Below are positions 45,458-54,288 of a stretch of 64,000 bases of DNA, piece after piece. Each line of letters opens with the position of its first letter. Within the stretch, counting starts at the first letter, position 1. This DNA is from Micromonospora mirobrigensis. GTDB lineage: Bacteria > Actinomycetota > Actinomycetes > Mycobacteriales > Micromonosporaceae. The stretch is taken from the NCBI RefSeq assembly GCF_900091555.1, contig NZ_FMCX01000005.1:434001-498000 (forward strand), read 5' to 3'. The notes beneath the pieces were generated by a model. The model searched no databases. It had not been told where the DNA came from and worked only from the letters and a program-made list of their open reading frames with translations. A program made the translations under genes and the position numbers.

Positions 45458-47368
45458 GTGGACGTGCCCCTGGCCCACCTGGACCGGCCCTTCGACTACC
45501 TGGTCCCCGCCGAGCTGGACGGGACCGCCGTCGCCGGGGTCCGGGTGAAGGTGCGCTTCGCCGGGCAGCTGGTCGACGGCTGGCTGCTGGAGCGGGTCGC
45601 CGAGTCCGACCACCCCCGCCTGTCGTACCTGGAGAAGGTCGTCTCACCCGAGCCGGTGCTCGCCCCGGAGATCGCCGCGCTGGCCCGGGCGGTCGCCGAC
45701 CGGTACGCCGGCAGCCTCGCCGACGTGCTGCGGCTGGCCGTACCGCCCCGGCACGCCCGGGTCGAGAAGGAGCCCCGCGCCGACGACGACCGGCCGGCCC
45801 CGTTCGACGGACCCGTCGGGCCGCGCGGTTGGGGGGACTACCCGGCGGGGCCGGCGTACCTGCGGGCGCTCACCGAGGGCCGGGCCCCGCGCGCCGTCTG
45901 GTCGGCCCTGGCCGGCGAGGACTGGGCCGCCCGGTACGCCGACGCGGTGGCCGCCACCGTCGCCGGTGGCCGGGGCGCGGTCGTGGTGGTCGCCGACAAC
46001 CGGGACCTGGACCGGCTCGACACCGCGCTGACCGCCGCGCTGGGCCCGGGGCGGCACGCCTGCCTCTCCGCCGCCCTCGGTCCGGCCCGCCGCTACCGGG
46101 CCTTCCTCGCCGCCCGTCGCGGCGACGTGCCGGTGGTGATCGGCACCCGGGCGGCGATGTTCGCCCCGGTGGACCGGCTGGGCCTGGTGGCCGTCTGGGA
46201 CGACGGCGACGACCTGCACGCCGAGCCGCGCGCCCCCTACCCGCACGCCCGGGAGGTGCTGCTCACCCGGGCCCAGCTCGCCGAGGCCGGCGCCCTGGTC
46301 GGCGGGTACGCCCGCACCGCCGAGGCGCAACTGCTGGTGGAGACCGGCTGGGCGCGGGAGGTGGTCGCCGACCGGGCGACCGTGCGGGCGCGTACCCCGG
46401 CCATCGCGCCGACCGGCGACGACCCGCAGCTGGCCCGCGACCCGGGCGCGGCGACCGCCCGGTTGCCCAGCCTGGCCTGGACCGCGGCCCGGGACACCCT
46501 GCGCGCGGACGCCCCGGTGCTGGTCCAGGTGCCCCGCCGCGGCTACCTGCCCTCGGTCTCCTGCGCGGACTGCCGCACCCCGGCCCGCTGCCCGCACTGC
46601 GCCGGCCCCCTGGCCCTGCGCTCGCACGACGCCCCGCCGGCCTGCCGCTGGTGCGGCCGGGTCGCCGCCGCCTACGCCTGCCCGGAGTGCGGCGGCCGGC
46701 GGCTGCGCGCGGCGGTGACCGGCGCCCGGCGCACCGCCGAGGAGCTGGGTCGGGCCTTCCCCGGTGTGCCGGTGCGCACCTCGGGGCGGGAGGAGGTGCT
46801 GGCCACCGTGCCGGGCGGCGCCGGGCTGGTGATCGCCACCCCGGGCGCGGAGCCGGTGGCCGAGGGCGGGTACGGCGCGGTGCTGCTGCTCGACTCGTGG
46901 GCCCTGCTCACCCGGGCCGACCTGCGGGCCGGGGAGGAGGCGCTGCGGCGCTGGCTGGCCGCCGCGGCGCTGGCCCGCCCCGCCCCGGCGGGCGGCCGGG
47001 TGGTGGTGGTCGCCGACGGCGCGCTCGCCCCGGTGCAGGCGCTGCTGCGCTGGGACGCCGCCTGGTTCGCCGCCCGGGAGCTGGCCGAGCGGCGGGAGCT
47101 GGGCTTTCCCCCGGCGGTGAAGATGGCCAGCGTCACCGGGGTCGCCGACGCGGTGGCCGACCTGCTCGCCGGCGCGCCGCTGCCCGAGGAGGCGGAGCTG
47201 CTCGGCCCGGTGCCGGCCGACGACGACCGGGAACGGATGCTGGTCCGGGTGCCCCGGGCCCGGGCCGCCGCGCTGGCCGAGGCCCTGCACGCGGCGGCCG
47301 GCCGGCGCAGCGCCCGCAAGGCCGCCGAACCGGTCCGCCTCCAGGTCGACCCGCTCAGCCTCTTCTGA
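45458..47368 (+). CDS. priA: Primosomal protein N' (PriA), actinobacterial form without helicase motifs
   Basis: Replication-restart initiator. It has 636 residues from GTG 45458. The DNA-binding N-terminus (HLDRPFDYLVPAEL, RYAGSLADVLRLAVPPRHARVE) and eight zinc cysteines (CADC, CPHC, CRWC, CPEC; about residues 368-410) are present. The Walker A position reads WSALAGEDWA and the DEAD-like box is WDDGDDLHAE, so ATPase motifs are lost, as is established for actinobacterial PriA. Upstream in-frame codons encode PVARVC directly before VDVPLAHLDRPFDY, so the true start may be a CTG at 45395 that overlaps the metK stop. Confidence 0.88.
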   Translation: MDVPLAHLDRPFDYLVPAELDGTAVAGVRVKVRFAGQLVDGWLLERVAESDHPRLSYLEKVVSPEPVLAPEIAALARAVADRYAGSLADVLRLAVPPRHARVEKEPRADDDRPAPFDGPVGPRGWGDYPAGPAYLRALTEGRAPRAVWSALAGEDWAARYADAVAATVAGGRGAVVVVADNRDLDRLDTALTAALGPGRHACLSAALGPARRYRAFLAARRGDVPVVIGTRAAMFAPVDRLGLVAVWDDGDDLHAEPRAPYPHAREVLLTRAQLAEAGALVGGYARTAEAQLLVETGWAREVVADRATVRARTPAIAPTGDDPQLARDPGAATARLPSLAWTAARDTLRADAPVLVQVPRRGYLPSVSCADCRTPARCPHCAGPLALRSHDAPPACRWCGRVAAAYACPECGGRRLRAAVTGARRTAEELGRAFPGVPVRTSGREEVLATVPGGAGLVIATPGAEPVAEGGYGAVLLLDSWALLTRADLRAGEEALRRWLAAAALARPAPAGGRVVVVADGALAPVQALLRWDAAWFAARELAERRELGFPPAVKMASVTGVADAVADLLAGAPLPEEAELLGPVPADDDRERMLVRVPRARAAALAEALHAAAGRRSARKAAEPVRLQVDPLSLF

Positions 47369-47480
47369 GCCCCGCCCCGGTCACCCAGCGTGATGCGTTT
47401 CGGGGCTTCTGCGGGACTTTGCCCAGCTGGCGGGGTCGACGCCGGACACCGTGTGCGGCTGGGGCGGGGGCCGAAGGTGA

Positions 47481-47486
47481 TAGCAT
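47481..47486 (+). promoter_or_regulatory. Candidate -10 box TAGCAT upstream of the kinase/ParB-like gene
   Basis: TAGCAT lies in the 213-bp gap after priA. It is eight bases before an in-frame ATG (47495), which would make a leaderless mRNA, or about 88 nt before the preferred GTG at 47582. The rest of the gap shows only a weak GCCCCG/CGGGGC stem near 47375-47404. Confidence 0.4.
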
Positions 47487-47581
47487 CGCCCGTCATGCCC
47501 GGGCGCGACGAGGGCGCAGGCCCGTCGGTTCGACGCCAAGTCGATGATGTCAGTCAGCCGGTGATCAGGGGTGGACCAGTC

Positions 47582-48562
47582 GTGACCGTTCGTCAATCGA
47601 TCGTCTTCAACGGTGACCTCGGCAGCGGAAAGAGCACCGTCTCCGTCGAGATCGCCAAGCGGCTGGGGATGCGCCGGGTCAGCGTGGGCGACCTCTACCG
47701 GCAGATGGCCCAGGAGCGGCAGATGACCGCCCTCCAGCTCAACCTGCACGCCGAGCTGGACCAGGCCGTCGACGGCTACGTCGACCAGCTCCAGCGGGAC
47801 ATCGCCGCCTCCGGCGAACCGCTGGTGATGGACTCCCGACTGGCCTGGCACTTCTTCACCCATGCGCTCAAGGTGCACATGATCACCGAGCCCGCCGAGG
47901 CGGCCCGCCGGGTGCTGCTCGGCCGCTCCGGGCCGGCCGAGAGCTACACCTCCCTGGAGGAGGCGAAGGCCAAGCTCCAGGAGCGCAGCGAGAGCGAGCG
48001 CAACCGGTTCATCGTCCGCTACGGCGTCGACAAGGCCCGGCTGCGCAACTACGACCTGGTCTGCGACAGCACCCGGGCCACCCCGGAGCAGGTGATCCAG
48101 CACGTCGTCGACGCGTACGAGGGCCGGCTCGGGGCGGACGTGCTGCGCGACGCGCCCCCGCTGCTGCTGCTCGACCCGGCCCGGATCTACCCGACCGAGG
48201 ACATCACCACGCTGCGCGGGCTCTGGGACTCGGAGTTCGTCGGTGAGGTCGCCGAGGGCGGCGACGAGGCCCTGGAGCCGTTGCGGATCGGCTACACCGG
48301 CGAGTACTTCTTCGTCGTCGACGGCCACCGGCGGCTCAGCGCCGCCCTCCAGAGCGGCTTCCCGCTGGTCCCGGCGCAGCTGGTGGCCGAGGCGGACGAG
48401 CCGGTGGTCGGCGGGATGAGCGCGGTGGAGTACTTCACCGCCCAGGTCCGCCCCGGCACCGTGCACGACTGGGCCGCCGCGCACGGCACGCACCTGCCGC
48501 TGCCCGCGCACGCCCTGCTCGCCGGGGACGCGGTCCTCGCCGGGGAACCGGGCGGCGTCTGA
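47582..48562 (+). CDS. Cytidylate-kinase-like P-loop domain fused to a ParB-like domain
   Basis: A 326-residue protein. The N-terminal ~185 residues are an NMP-kinase-like fold with Walker A GDLGSGKST (residues 11-19), VSVGDLYRQMAQ, MDSRLAW and a lid-like segment with RSESERNRF, resembling cytidylate kinase-like family enzymes. After about residue 195 comes a ParB/sulfiredoxin-type unit: ARIYPTEDITTL, then GEYFFVVDGHRRLSAALQSG with DGHRRL at 247-252. GTG 47582 has AGGGGTGG upstream; ATG 47495 is an in-frame alternative. Substrate and role are unknown; ParB-like folds can bind or hydrolyse nucleotides. Confidence 0.8.
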   Translation: MTVRQSIVFNGDLGSGKSTVSVEIAKRLGMRRVSVGDLYRQMAQERQMTALQLNLHAELDQAVDGYVDQLQRDIAASGEPLVMDSRLAWHFFTHALKVHMITEPAEAARRVLLGRSGPAESYTSLEEAKAKLQERSESERNRFIVRYGVDKARLRNYDLVCDSTRATPEQVIQHVVDAYEGRLGADVLRDAPPLLLLDPARIYPTEDITTLRGLWDSEFVGEVAEGGDEALEPLRIGYTGEYFFVVDGHRRLSAALQSGFPLVPAQLVAEADEPVVGGMSAVEYFTAQVRPGTVHDWAAAHGTHLPLPAHALLAGDAVLAGEPGGV

Positions 48563-48644
48563 GCCGCAGCGGCGGCACGGGATCGCCGGATCGAGCGAAC
48601 CGGAGCATGATGGGGGTTCGGGTCCGATTCCGGGGAGGCCGACC

Positions 48645-49916
48645 GTGGATCCTGCCGACGCCCTCGCGGAGCTCCTGTCGCCGTCGGGACGGGTGAACCC
48701 GTACCCGGTCTACGAGCTGCTGCGCGCGCACGGACCGGTGACCTCCGCCGGGCCGGTCTTCTTCGTCGCCACCGGGTACGAGGAGGTCGACGCGATCCTG
48801 CGGGACCCCCGGTTCGGGGTGCTGGACGACGCCCTGCGCGACCAGTTCCTGCCCGGCTGGCGGGAGAGCCCGGCCGTGCTCTCCATCTCCCGCTCCATGC
48901 TGCGGACCAATCCGCCGGACCACAGCCGGATGCGCCGGTTGGCCGCCGGGGCGTTCACCCCGCGGCGGATCGCCGCGATGCGCGACGTGGTGGTCGCCCA
49001 GGCCGACGAGCTGATCGACGGGATGCTGGCGCGGGGCCGCGACGGCGACCCGGTCGACTTCATGGACGACTTCGCCTATCCGCTGCCGGTCGGGGTGATC
49101 TGCGCGCTGCTCGGCGTCCCCACGGCGGACCGGGGGCTGTTCCGCAGGTGGGCCGGCGAGCTGACCGGCGTCCTGGAGCCGGAGATCAGCCCGGCGGAGC
49201 TGGCCATGGCCGACCGCGGCGCCACCGAGCTGCGCGACTACTTCACCGAGCTGGTCGCGGCCCGCCGCCGTACGCCGACCGACGACCTGACCAGCGCGCT
49301 GGTGCAGGCGCACGAGACCGGCGGCGCCCGGCTCTCCGGCGACGAGCTGCTGGCCAACCTGGTCGTGCTGCTGGTGGCCGGCTTCGAGACCACCACCAAC
49401 CTGCTCGGCAACGGCCTGGTGGTGCTCCTGCAGCACCCGCGGGAGGCCGCGGCGCTGCGCGAGCACCCGGAGTTCGCCCCGGGCTACGTCGACGAGCTGC
49501 TGCGCTACGACTCACCCGTCCAGCTGACCTCGCGACTGAGCACCGAGTCGAGCCGGCACGGCGGGGTCGACCTGCCGGCCGGCAGCTGGCTGATGCTCAG
49601 CCTCGGCGCGGCCAACCGTGATCCGCGTCGCTATCCCGAGCCCGAGCGGTTCGACCCGTGGCGCCCCCAGATCCACCCGCTCTCCTTCGGCGCCGGCCCG
49701 CACTACTGCCTCGGCGCGGGACTGGCCCGGCTGGAGGCGCAGGTGGCCTTCCCGCAGCTGCTGCGCCGGCTGCCCGGCCTCGCCCTGGCCGGCGAACCGG
49801 AACGCCGGGTCCGGCTGACCCTGCGCGGGTACGCCACCCTGCCGGTCACCGTCGGCGATCCGGCGCCGGAGCCCGATCGTGGTACGCCGGCCGGGGCGGC
49901 CCGGGCGACTCCGTAG
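48645..49916 (+). CDS. Cytochrome P450 (orphan)
   Basis: A 423-residue soluble bacterial P450. The I-helix oxygen-activation motif is AGFETT (residues 245-250), the K-helix ExxR is in DELLRYDSP, and the heme-binding loop is FGAGPHYCLGAGLAR with the thiolate Cys355. HSRMRRLAAGAFTPRR is the C-helix heme-propionate region. GTG 48645 follows GGGGAGG. No ferredoxin, reductase or biosynthetic cluster lies beside it, so substrate is unknown. Confidence 0.95.
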   Translation: MDPADALAELLSPSGRVNPYPVYELLRAHGPVTSAGPVFFVATGYEEVDAILRDPRFGVLDDALRDQFLPGWRESPAVLSISRSMLRTNPPDHSRMRRLAAGAFTPRRIAAMRDVVVAQADELIDGMLARGRDGDPVDFMDDFAYPLPVGVICALLGVPTADRGLFRRWAGELTGVLEPEISPAELAMADRGATELRDYFTELVAARRRTPTDDLTSALVQAHETGGARLSGDELLANLVVLLVAGFETTTNLLGNGLVVLLQHPREAAALREHPEFAPGYVDELLRYDSPVQLTSRLSTESSRHGGVDLPAGSWLMLSLGAANRDPRRYPEPERFDPWRPQIHPLSFGAGPHYCLGAGLARLEAQVAFPQLLRRLPGLALAGEPERRVRLTLRGYATLPVTVGDPAPEPDRGTPAGAARATP

Positions 49917-49919
49917 ACT
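49914..49919 (+). promoter_or_regulatory. Candidate def -10 box TAGACT
   Basis: TAGACT overlaps the end of the P450 gene (its TAG is the P450 stop) and lies 39 bases before the def GTG. It would drive def-fmt-rsmB separately. Confidence 0.5.
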
Positions 49920-49958
49920 GGTACGGCACCGTCCGTCCCACCGAAGGAGTCTGCCCGC

Positions 49959-50519
49959 GTGACCGTCCAGCCCATCCGTCTGTTCGGCGACCCGGTGCTG
50001 CGCACGCCGGCCGACCCCGTGGTCGACTTCGACGTGGAGCTGCGCAAGCTCATCGCCGACCTCACCGACACGATGCGCGAGCAGAACGGCGCCGGCCTGG
50101 CCGCGCCGCAGCTCGGCGTGGGCCTGCGGGTGTTCACCTTCGACGTCGACGACGTGCTCGGTCACCTGGTCAACCCGGTCCTGGAGTTTCCGGACTCCGA
50201 GGAGCAGGACGGCCCGGAGGGCTGCCTGTCGATCCCCGGTCTCTACTTCGACACCAAGCGCCGGCAGAACGTCATCGCCAAGGGCTTCAACGGCTACGGT
50301 GACCCGCTCCAGATCGTCGGCACCGGCCTGATGGCCCGCTGCGTGCAGCACGAGACCGACCACCTCGACGGGGTGCTCTTCCTCGACCGGCTGGACCCGG
50401 CCGGCCGCAAGGCCGCCATGAAGGCGATCCGCCAGGCGGAGTGGTACGACGAGGCCGCCCCGCCCACGGTCAAGCTCAACCCGCACGCCGCCGGCAGCCC
50501 GTTCGGGCTGGGGCGGTGA
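49959..50519 (+). CDS. def: Peptide deformylase
   Basis: Metalloenzyme that removes the N-formyl group from new proteins. It has 186 residues. The three motifs are GAGLAAPQLGV (1), EGCLSIPG (2, metal Cys) and QHETDHLDGVLF (3, metal His pair and catalytic Glu). The C-terminal extension of ~35 residues is typical of actinobacterial forms. GTG 49959 has GAAGGAG upstream. Pairing with fmt is the classic arrangement. Confidence 0.98.
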   Translation: MTVQPIRLFGDPVLRTPADPVVDFDVELRKLIADLTDTMREQNGAGLAAPQLGVGLRVFTFDVDDVLGHLVNPVLEFPDSEEQDGPEGCLSIPGLYFDTKRRQNVIAKGFNGYGDPLQIVGTGLMARCVQHETDHLDGVLFLDRLDPAGRKAAMKAIRQAEWYDEAAPPTVKLNPHAAGSPFGLGR

Positions 50520-50523
50520 CCCG

Positions 50524-51450
50524 GTGCGTCTGATCTTCGCCGGTACGCCGGCCGTCGCCCTGCCCGCCCTGGACGCCGTCGCCGCCTCCGGCCACGAGCT
50601 GCTGGCCGTGGTCACCCGCCCCGACGCGCCCGCCGGTCGCGGTCGCGGCCTGCACCGCTCGCCCGTCGGCGCCTGGGCCGACGAACGCGGCATCGAGGTG
50701 CTCACCCCCGCCCGCCCCCGGGAGCCGGAGTTCCTGGACCGGCTGCGTGAACTGGCCCCGGACTGCGTCCCCGTGGTCGCCTACGGCGCCCTGGTCCCGC
50801 CGGTGGCGCTGGAGATCCCCCGGCACGGCTGGGTGAACCTGCACTTCTCGCTCCTGCCGGCCTGGCGCGGCGCCGCCCCCGTGCAGCACGCCGTGCTGCA
50901 CGGCGACGAGCTGACCGGCGCCAGCGTCTTCCAGCTGGAGCAGGGCCTCGACACCGGTCCCGTCTACGGCACGCTGACCGACGAGATCCGCCCCACCGAC
51001 ACCTCCGGGGACCTGCTGGAGCGGCTGGCCCACTCCGGGGCCGGCCTGCTGGTGGCGGTGCTCGACGCGATCGACGCCGGCAGCGCCCGGGCCGAGCCGC
51101 AGCCCGCCGACGGGGTGTCGCTGGCCCCGAAGCTGACCGTCGAGGACGCCCGGGTGCGCTGGACGGAGCCGGCCTTCGCGGTGGACCGGCGGATCCGCGC
51201 CTGCACGCCGGCGCCCGGCGCGTGGACGACCTTCCGGGACGACCGGGTGAAGCTCGGGCCGGTGCGACCGGTGCCCGACGGACCCGAGTTGAAGGCCGGT
51301 GAGCTGCTGGTGGAGAAGTCCCGGGTGCTGGCCGGAACGGCCACCGGTCCGGTGCTGCTCGGCGAGGTGCGGGCGGCCGGCAAGAAGGCCATGTCGGCCG
51401 GCGACTGGGCGCGCGGCGTCCGGGTCAGCACCGGCGAGGTGTTCGCGTGA
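50524..51450 (+). CDS. fmt: Methionyl-tRNA formyltransferase
   Basis: Formylates initiator Met-tRNA using 10-formyl-tetrahydrofolate. It has 308 residues. LIFAGTPAVALPALDAV is at the N-terminus, and the catalytic-loop region is NLHFSLLPAWRGAAPVQHAVL with ASVFQLEQGLDTGPV. The C-terminal OB-like domain starts near residue 210. It begins four bases after the def stop region and overlaps rsmB as GTGA. Confidence 0.97.
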   Translation: MRLIFAGTPAVALPALDAVAASGHELLAVVTRPDAPAGRGRGLHRSPVGAWADERGIEVLTPARPREPEFLDRLRELAPDCVPVVAYGALVPPVALEIPRHGWVNLHFSLLPAWRGAAPVQHAVLHGDELTGASVFQLEQGLDTGPVYGTLTDEIRPTDTSGDLLERLAHSGAGLLVAVLDAIDAGSARAEPQPADGVSLAPKLTVEDARVRWTEPAFAVDRRIRACTPAPGAWTTFRDDRVKLGPVRPVPDGPELKAGELLVEKSRVLAGTATGPVLLGEVRAAGKKAMSAGDWARGVRVSTGEVFA

Positions 51451-53036
51451 CGGCGCCGTCCGAGCCCCGGGGCGAGCACTCCGCCGACCAGAGCCGATCG
51501 GCCGGTGGCCGGGGCGACGGTCCACGCGAGGGCGACCGGGGGCGGTCCTTCGACCGCGGCGACCGGTATCCGCGTGGCGAGCGCTCCGGCCCGCGTGGGG
51601 ACCGCCCGTCCGGCGGGGACCGGCGTGGCGGCGGGCAGTTCGGCGGCGACCGGCGTGGCGCCGGCCGGCCGGTGCGGCCGGCGGTGGACCTGCCGAGGTA
51701 CGTGGCCTACCAGGCGGTCGCGGCGGTGCACCGCGACGACGCGTACGCCAACCTGGTGCTCCCGGCGATGCTGCGCGAGGAGGGGCTGACCGGCCGGGAC
51801 GCCGCGTTCGCCACCGAGCTGACCTACGGCACGCTGCGGCACACCGGCACCCTCGACGCGATCGTGACCGACGCTGCCGGGCGCGACGTGCAGCGGATCG
51901 ACCCGCCGGTACGCGACGCCCTGCGGATCGGGGCGTACCAGCTCCTGCACACCCGGGTGCCGGCGCACGCCGCGGTCTCCTCCACGGTGGACCTGGTGCG
52001 TCAGGTCGGACCGGGCGCCACCGGCTTCGCCAACGCCGTGCTGCGGGAGATCACCACCCGGGACCACGACGCCTGGGTGGCCAAGCTCGCCCCGGACTCG
52101 GCGACCGACCCGATCGGGCACCTGGCGCTGGCGTACAGCCACCCGCAGTGGATCGTGCGGGCGTTCGCCGAGGCGCTCGGCGGGGACCTGGCCGAGACCG
52201 AGCGGCTGCTGATCGAGGACAACGAGCGGCCGCCGGTGCACCTGTGCGCCCGGCCGGGGCTGGCCGACCCGGTCGAGCTCGCCGACGAGGTGGGTGGCGC
52301 CCCGGGCGCCTTCTCCCCGTACGCGGTCTACCTCGGCGGCGGCGCCCCCGGCGACCTGCGGGCGATCGTCGAGGGACGCGCGCACGTCCAGGACGAGGGC
52401 TCGCAGCTGGTGGCGAACGCCCTGGCCAACGCCCCGCTGGACGGGCCGGACGGCCGGTGGCTCGACCTGTGCGCCGGTCCCGGCGGCAAGGCCGGCCTGC
52501 TCGGCGCCCTGGCCGCGCAGCGCGACGCCCGGGTGACCGCGGTGGAGGTGGCCGAGCACCGGGCCCGACTGGTCGAACAGGCCACCAGGGGCCTGCCGGT
52601 GGCCGTGCTGGCCGCCGACGGCCGCGAGGTCGGGGCGCACCCGAAGCTGCCCGAGGAGCACTTCGACCGGGTGCTGGTCGACGCCCCCTGCACCGGGCTG
52701 GGCTCGCTGCGCCGCCGGCCGGAGTCCCGGTGGCGGCGGCAGCCGTCGGACCTGCCCCCGCTGACCCGCCTGCAACGCGAACTGCTCGGCGCGGCGCTGC
52801 GGGCGGTCCGCCCCGGTGGCGTGGTGGCGTACGTGACCTGCTCGCCGCACACGGTCGAGACGCACGTGACGGTGACCGAGGCGGCCCGCCGCTCCGGGGT
52901 GCCGGCCGACTTCGTCGACGCCCGTCCGCTGCTGCCGGCCGGCATGCCGGGACTCGGTGACGGGCCGTCCGTGCAGCTCTGGCCGCACCGGCACGGCACC
53001 GACGCGATGTTCCTCGCCGTCCTGCGCCGTACCTGA
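51447..53036 (+). CDS. rsmB: 16S rRNA (cytosine-967-C5)-methyltransferase RsmB
   Basis: SAM-dependent rRNA methyltransferase. It has 529 residues. An N-terminal disordered Gly/Arg/Asp-rich extension (about 1-75) with RGDR-type repeats precedes a NusB-like RNA-binding domain (LPRYVAYQAVAAVHRDDAYANLVLP) and the Rossmann methyltransferase, with SAM site LDLCAGPGGKAGLL, DAPCTGLGSLRRRPE and the catalytic cysteine in AYVTCSPHTVET. The arginine-glycine extension may add RNA affinity. Confidence 0.96.
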   Translation: MTAPSEPRGEHSADQSRSAGGRGDGPREGDRGRSFDRGDRYPRGERSGPRGDRPSGGDRRGGGQFGGDRRGAGRPVRPAVDLPRYVAYQAVAAVHRDDAYANLVLPAMLREEGLTGRDAAFATELTYGTLRHTGTLDAIVTDAAGRDVQRIDPPVRDALRIGAYQLLHTRVPAHAAVSSTVDLVRQVGPGATGFANAVLREITTRDHDAWVAKLAPDSATDPIGHLALAYSHPQWIVRAFAEALGGDLAETERLLIEDNERPPVHLCARPGLADPVELADEVGGAPGAFSPYAVYLGGGAPGDLRAIVEGRAHVQDEGSQLVANALANAPLDGPDGRWLDLCAGPGGKAGLLGALAAQRDARVTAVEVAEHRARLVEQATRGLPVAVLAADGREVGAHPKLPEEHFDRVLVDAPCTGLGSLRRRPESRWRRQPSDLPPLTRLQRELLGAALRAVRPGGVVAYVTCSPHTVETHVTVTEAARRSGVPADFVDARPLLPAGMPGLGDGPSVQLWPHRHGTDAMFLAVLRRT

Positions 53037-53046
53037 CCCGGGTGGC

Positions 53047-53078
53047 CCGGCCGCGGCGGCTCACCCTGCCGCGGCCGG
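53047..53078. terminator. Hairpin between convergent rsmB and the septum-formation gene
   Basis: A perfect 11-bp stem (CCGGCCGCGGC / GCCGCGGCCGG) with a ten-base loop begins 10 nt after the rsmB stop, in the 96-bp convergent gap. There is no U tract. Confidence 0.6.
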
Positions 53079-53132
53079 CCGCCCCAGGTCGCACGGCCGG
53101 GCGTCGTGCACCCGGCGGGGGTGGCCCGCGGG

Positions 53133-54029
53133 TCAGATGGCGGGCAGGCCCGCGGGGCCGACGCCGCGCATCGAGCGGGTCAGCTTCCGGTCGTCGCTCC
53201 ACAGGAAGCAGCGGATGCCCCGGTCGCCCTCCTCCCACTCGCGCTGCGAGGGGGGATAGAAGATCGACCCGGCCCGGTACGGCAGGTCGCTGTTGTTCGG
53301 CACGGCGGCGAAGGCGGCGATCAGGGCCATGCAGCGGCGGTGCACCTGCTGGGTGGCCCGGACGAACTGCGCCCAGCTCATGTCCCGTTCCAGGTAGACG
53401 CCGACGAACTCTGCGCGGTGCGGCTCGGTGCAGAGCACCGGCGCCATGTAGTTGAGGTTCTTCCCGATGAGCTTCGGGTCGAAGCAGCGGTGGGTCAGCG
53501 GGTTGTCGCCGATCATCGCCCCGCGCAGGCTGCCGGTGCGGTTGCGGGGCCGGGTGTTGTCAATGCTGTCGGTCTCGCTCAGGTCGCAGCGGAACCAGCG
53601 GGCGCCGGCCGCCCAGGCGGCCTGGGCGGGCAGCGCGATGTTCAGGGTCAGCCGGGCGGAGTGCCAGTCCCCGCCGAGCACCTCCCGGGCCCGCTGGTCG
53701 CACTCCGGCCGCGCGGTGCGCAGGGCGGGGGAGCCGGGTTCCGGCCGCCGCTCGGACTGCGCCGCCGCGCCGGTGAAGGTGCCGACGTGGATGGCCTCGG
53801 CCAGGTGGCTGCGGGCGCAGTCGACCGTCTCGTACGTGGCGGCCTGCACCACCGAGGTGATCCGGGGCAGGCAGGCGTCGGTGGCGGGGACGAACAGCGC
53901 CGGCGGCCGGAGCGCCGGCCAGTCGTCGGTGAGGTCACCGTCGGCGTGGTGCGGGCGTACGCAGCCGCCGAGCATCGCCGTCGTCGCGCCGGCCAGCGCC
54001 AGCGCCAGCGCCAGCAGCCACCGTCGCAT
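53133..54029 (-). CDS. Septum-formation-family lipoprotein
   Basis: A 298-residue exported protein. The signal peptide MRRWLLALALALAGATTAM ends in the lipobox LGGC, so it is probably lipid-anchored outside the membrane. The mature part has two similar halves, each with DACLP/CFD, C-TEPHRAEFVG or C-RSHLAEAIHVG and a later RC-F/LW pattern, matching the Septum_form family known from mycobacterial cell-division work. ATG 54029 is chosen over 54104 because the signal peptide starts there and GGAAAGGG precedes it. The specific role here is inferred from family. Confidence 0.82.
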   Translation of the reverse strand: MRRWLLALALALAGATTAMLGGCVRPHHADGDLTDDWPALRPPALFVPATDACLPRITSVVQAATYETVDCARSHLAEAIHVGTFTGAAAQSERRPEPGSPALRTARPECDQRAREVLGGDWHSARLTLNIALPAQAAWAAGARWFRCDLSETDSIDNTRPRNRTGSLRGAMIGDNPLTHRCFDPKLIGKNLNYMAPVLCTEPHRAEFVGVYLERDMSWAQFVRATQQVHRRCMALIAAFAAVPNNSDLPYRAGSIFYPPSQREWEEGDRGIRCFLWSDDRKLTRSMRGVGPAGLPAI

Positions 54030-54276
54030 CGTCCGCCCTTTCCGGGAATGACGGCCGGAACGCCGCGGCCCGGGTGCCGTCGTGCGCCACCGGGCGTGCA
54101 GCATATGTCACCGTCCTGCATGGAGTGTCGCCGTCTTTCAGTCGGTCGGCCAGTCACTGCTGACCTTTCGTCCGGGATTCGGCGAACGGGTCGGCCAATT
54201 CTGCACCAGTGGTGACGGCTGGATCACGGTACGTCCCGGGTGGTGCCGCGATGCTGCCCGGGGGTGACCGCGTTCG

Positions 54277-54282
54277 TACACT
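54277..54282 (+). promoter_or_regulatory. Candidate rpe -10 box TACACT, leaderless spacing
   Basis: TACACT ends six bases before the rpe GTG with no ribosome-binding site, the leaderless pattern. The preceding 240 bp between the divergent lipoprotein gene and rpe show no gene. Confidence 0.5.
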
Positions 54283-54288
54283 GGCCCG

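Noticed and set aside
45458..47368. PriA as a decaying pseudogene because the helicase motifs are missing
   Set aside because: Loss of Walker motifs is typical of actinobacterial PriA; the frame and all eight zinc cysteines are intact.
47495..47581. ATG 47495 as the start of the kinase/ParB-like gene (leaderless, 29 residues longer)
   Set aside because: The extra residues (polar, no motif) precede the conserved strand, and GTG 47582 has its own ribosome-binding site; kept only as an alternative.
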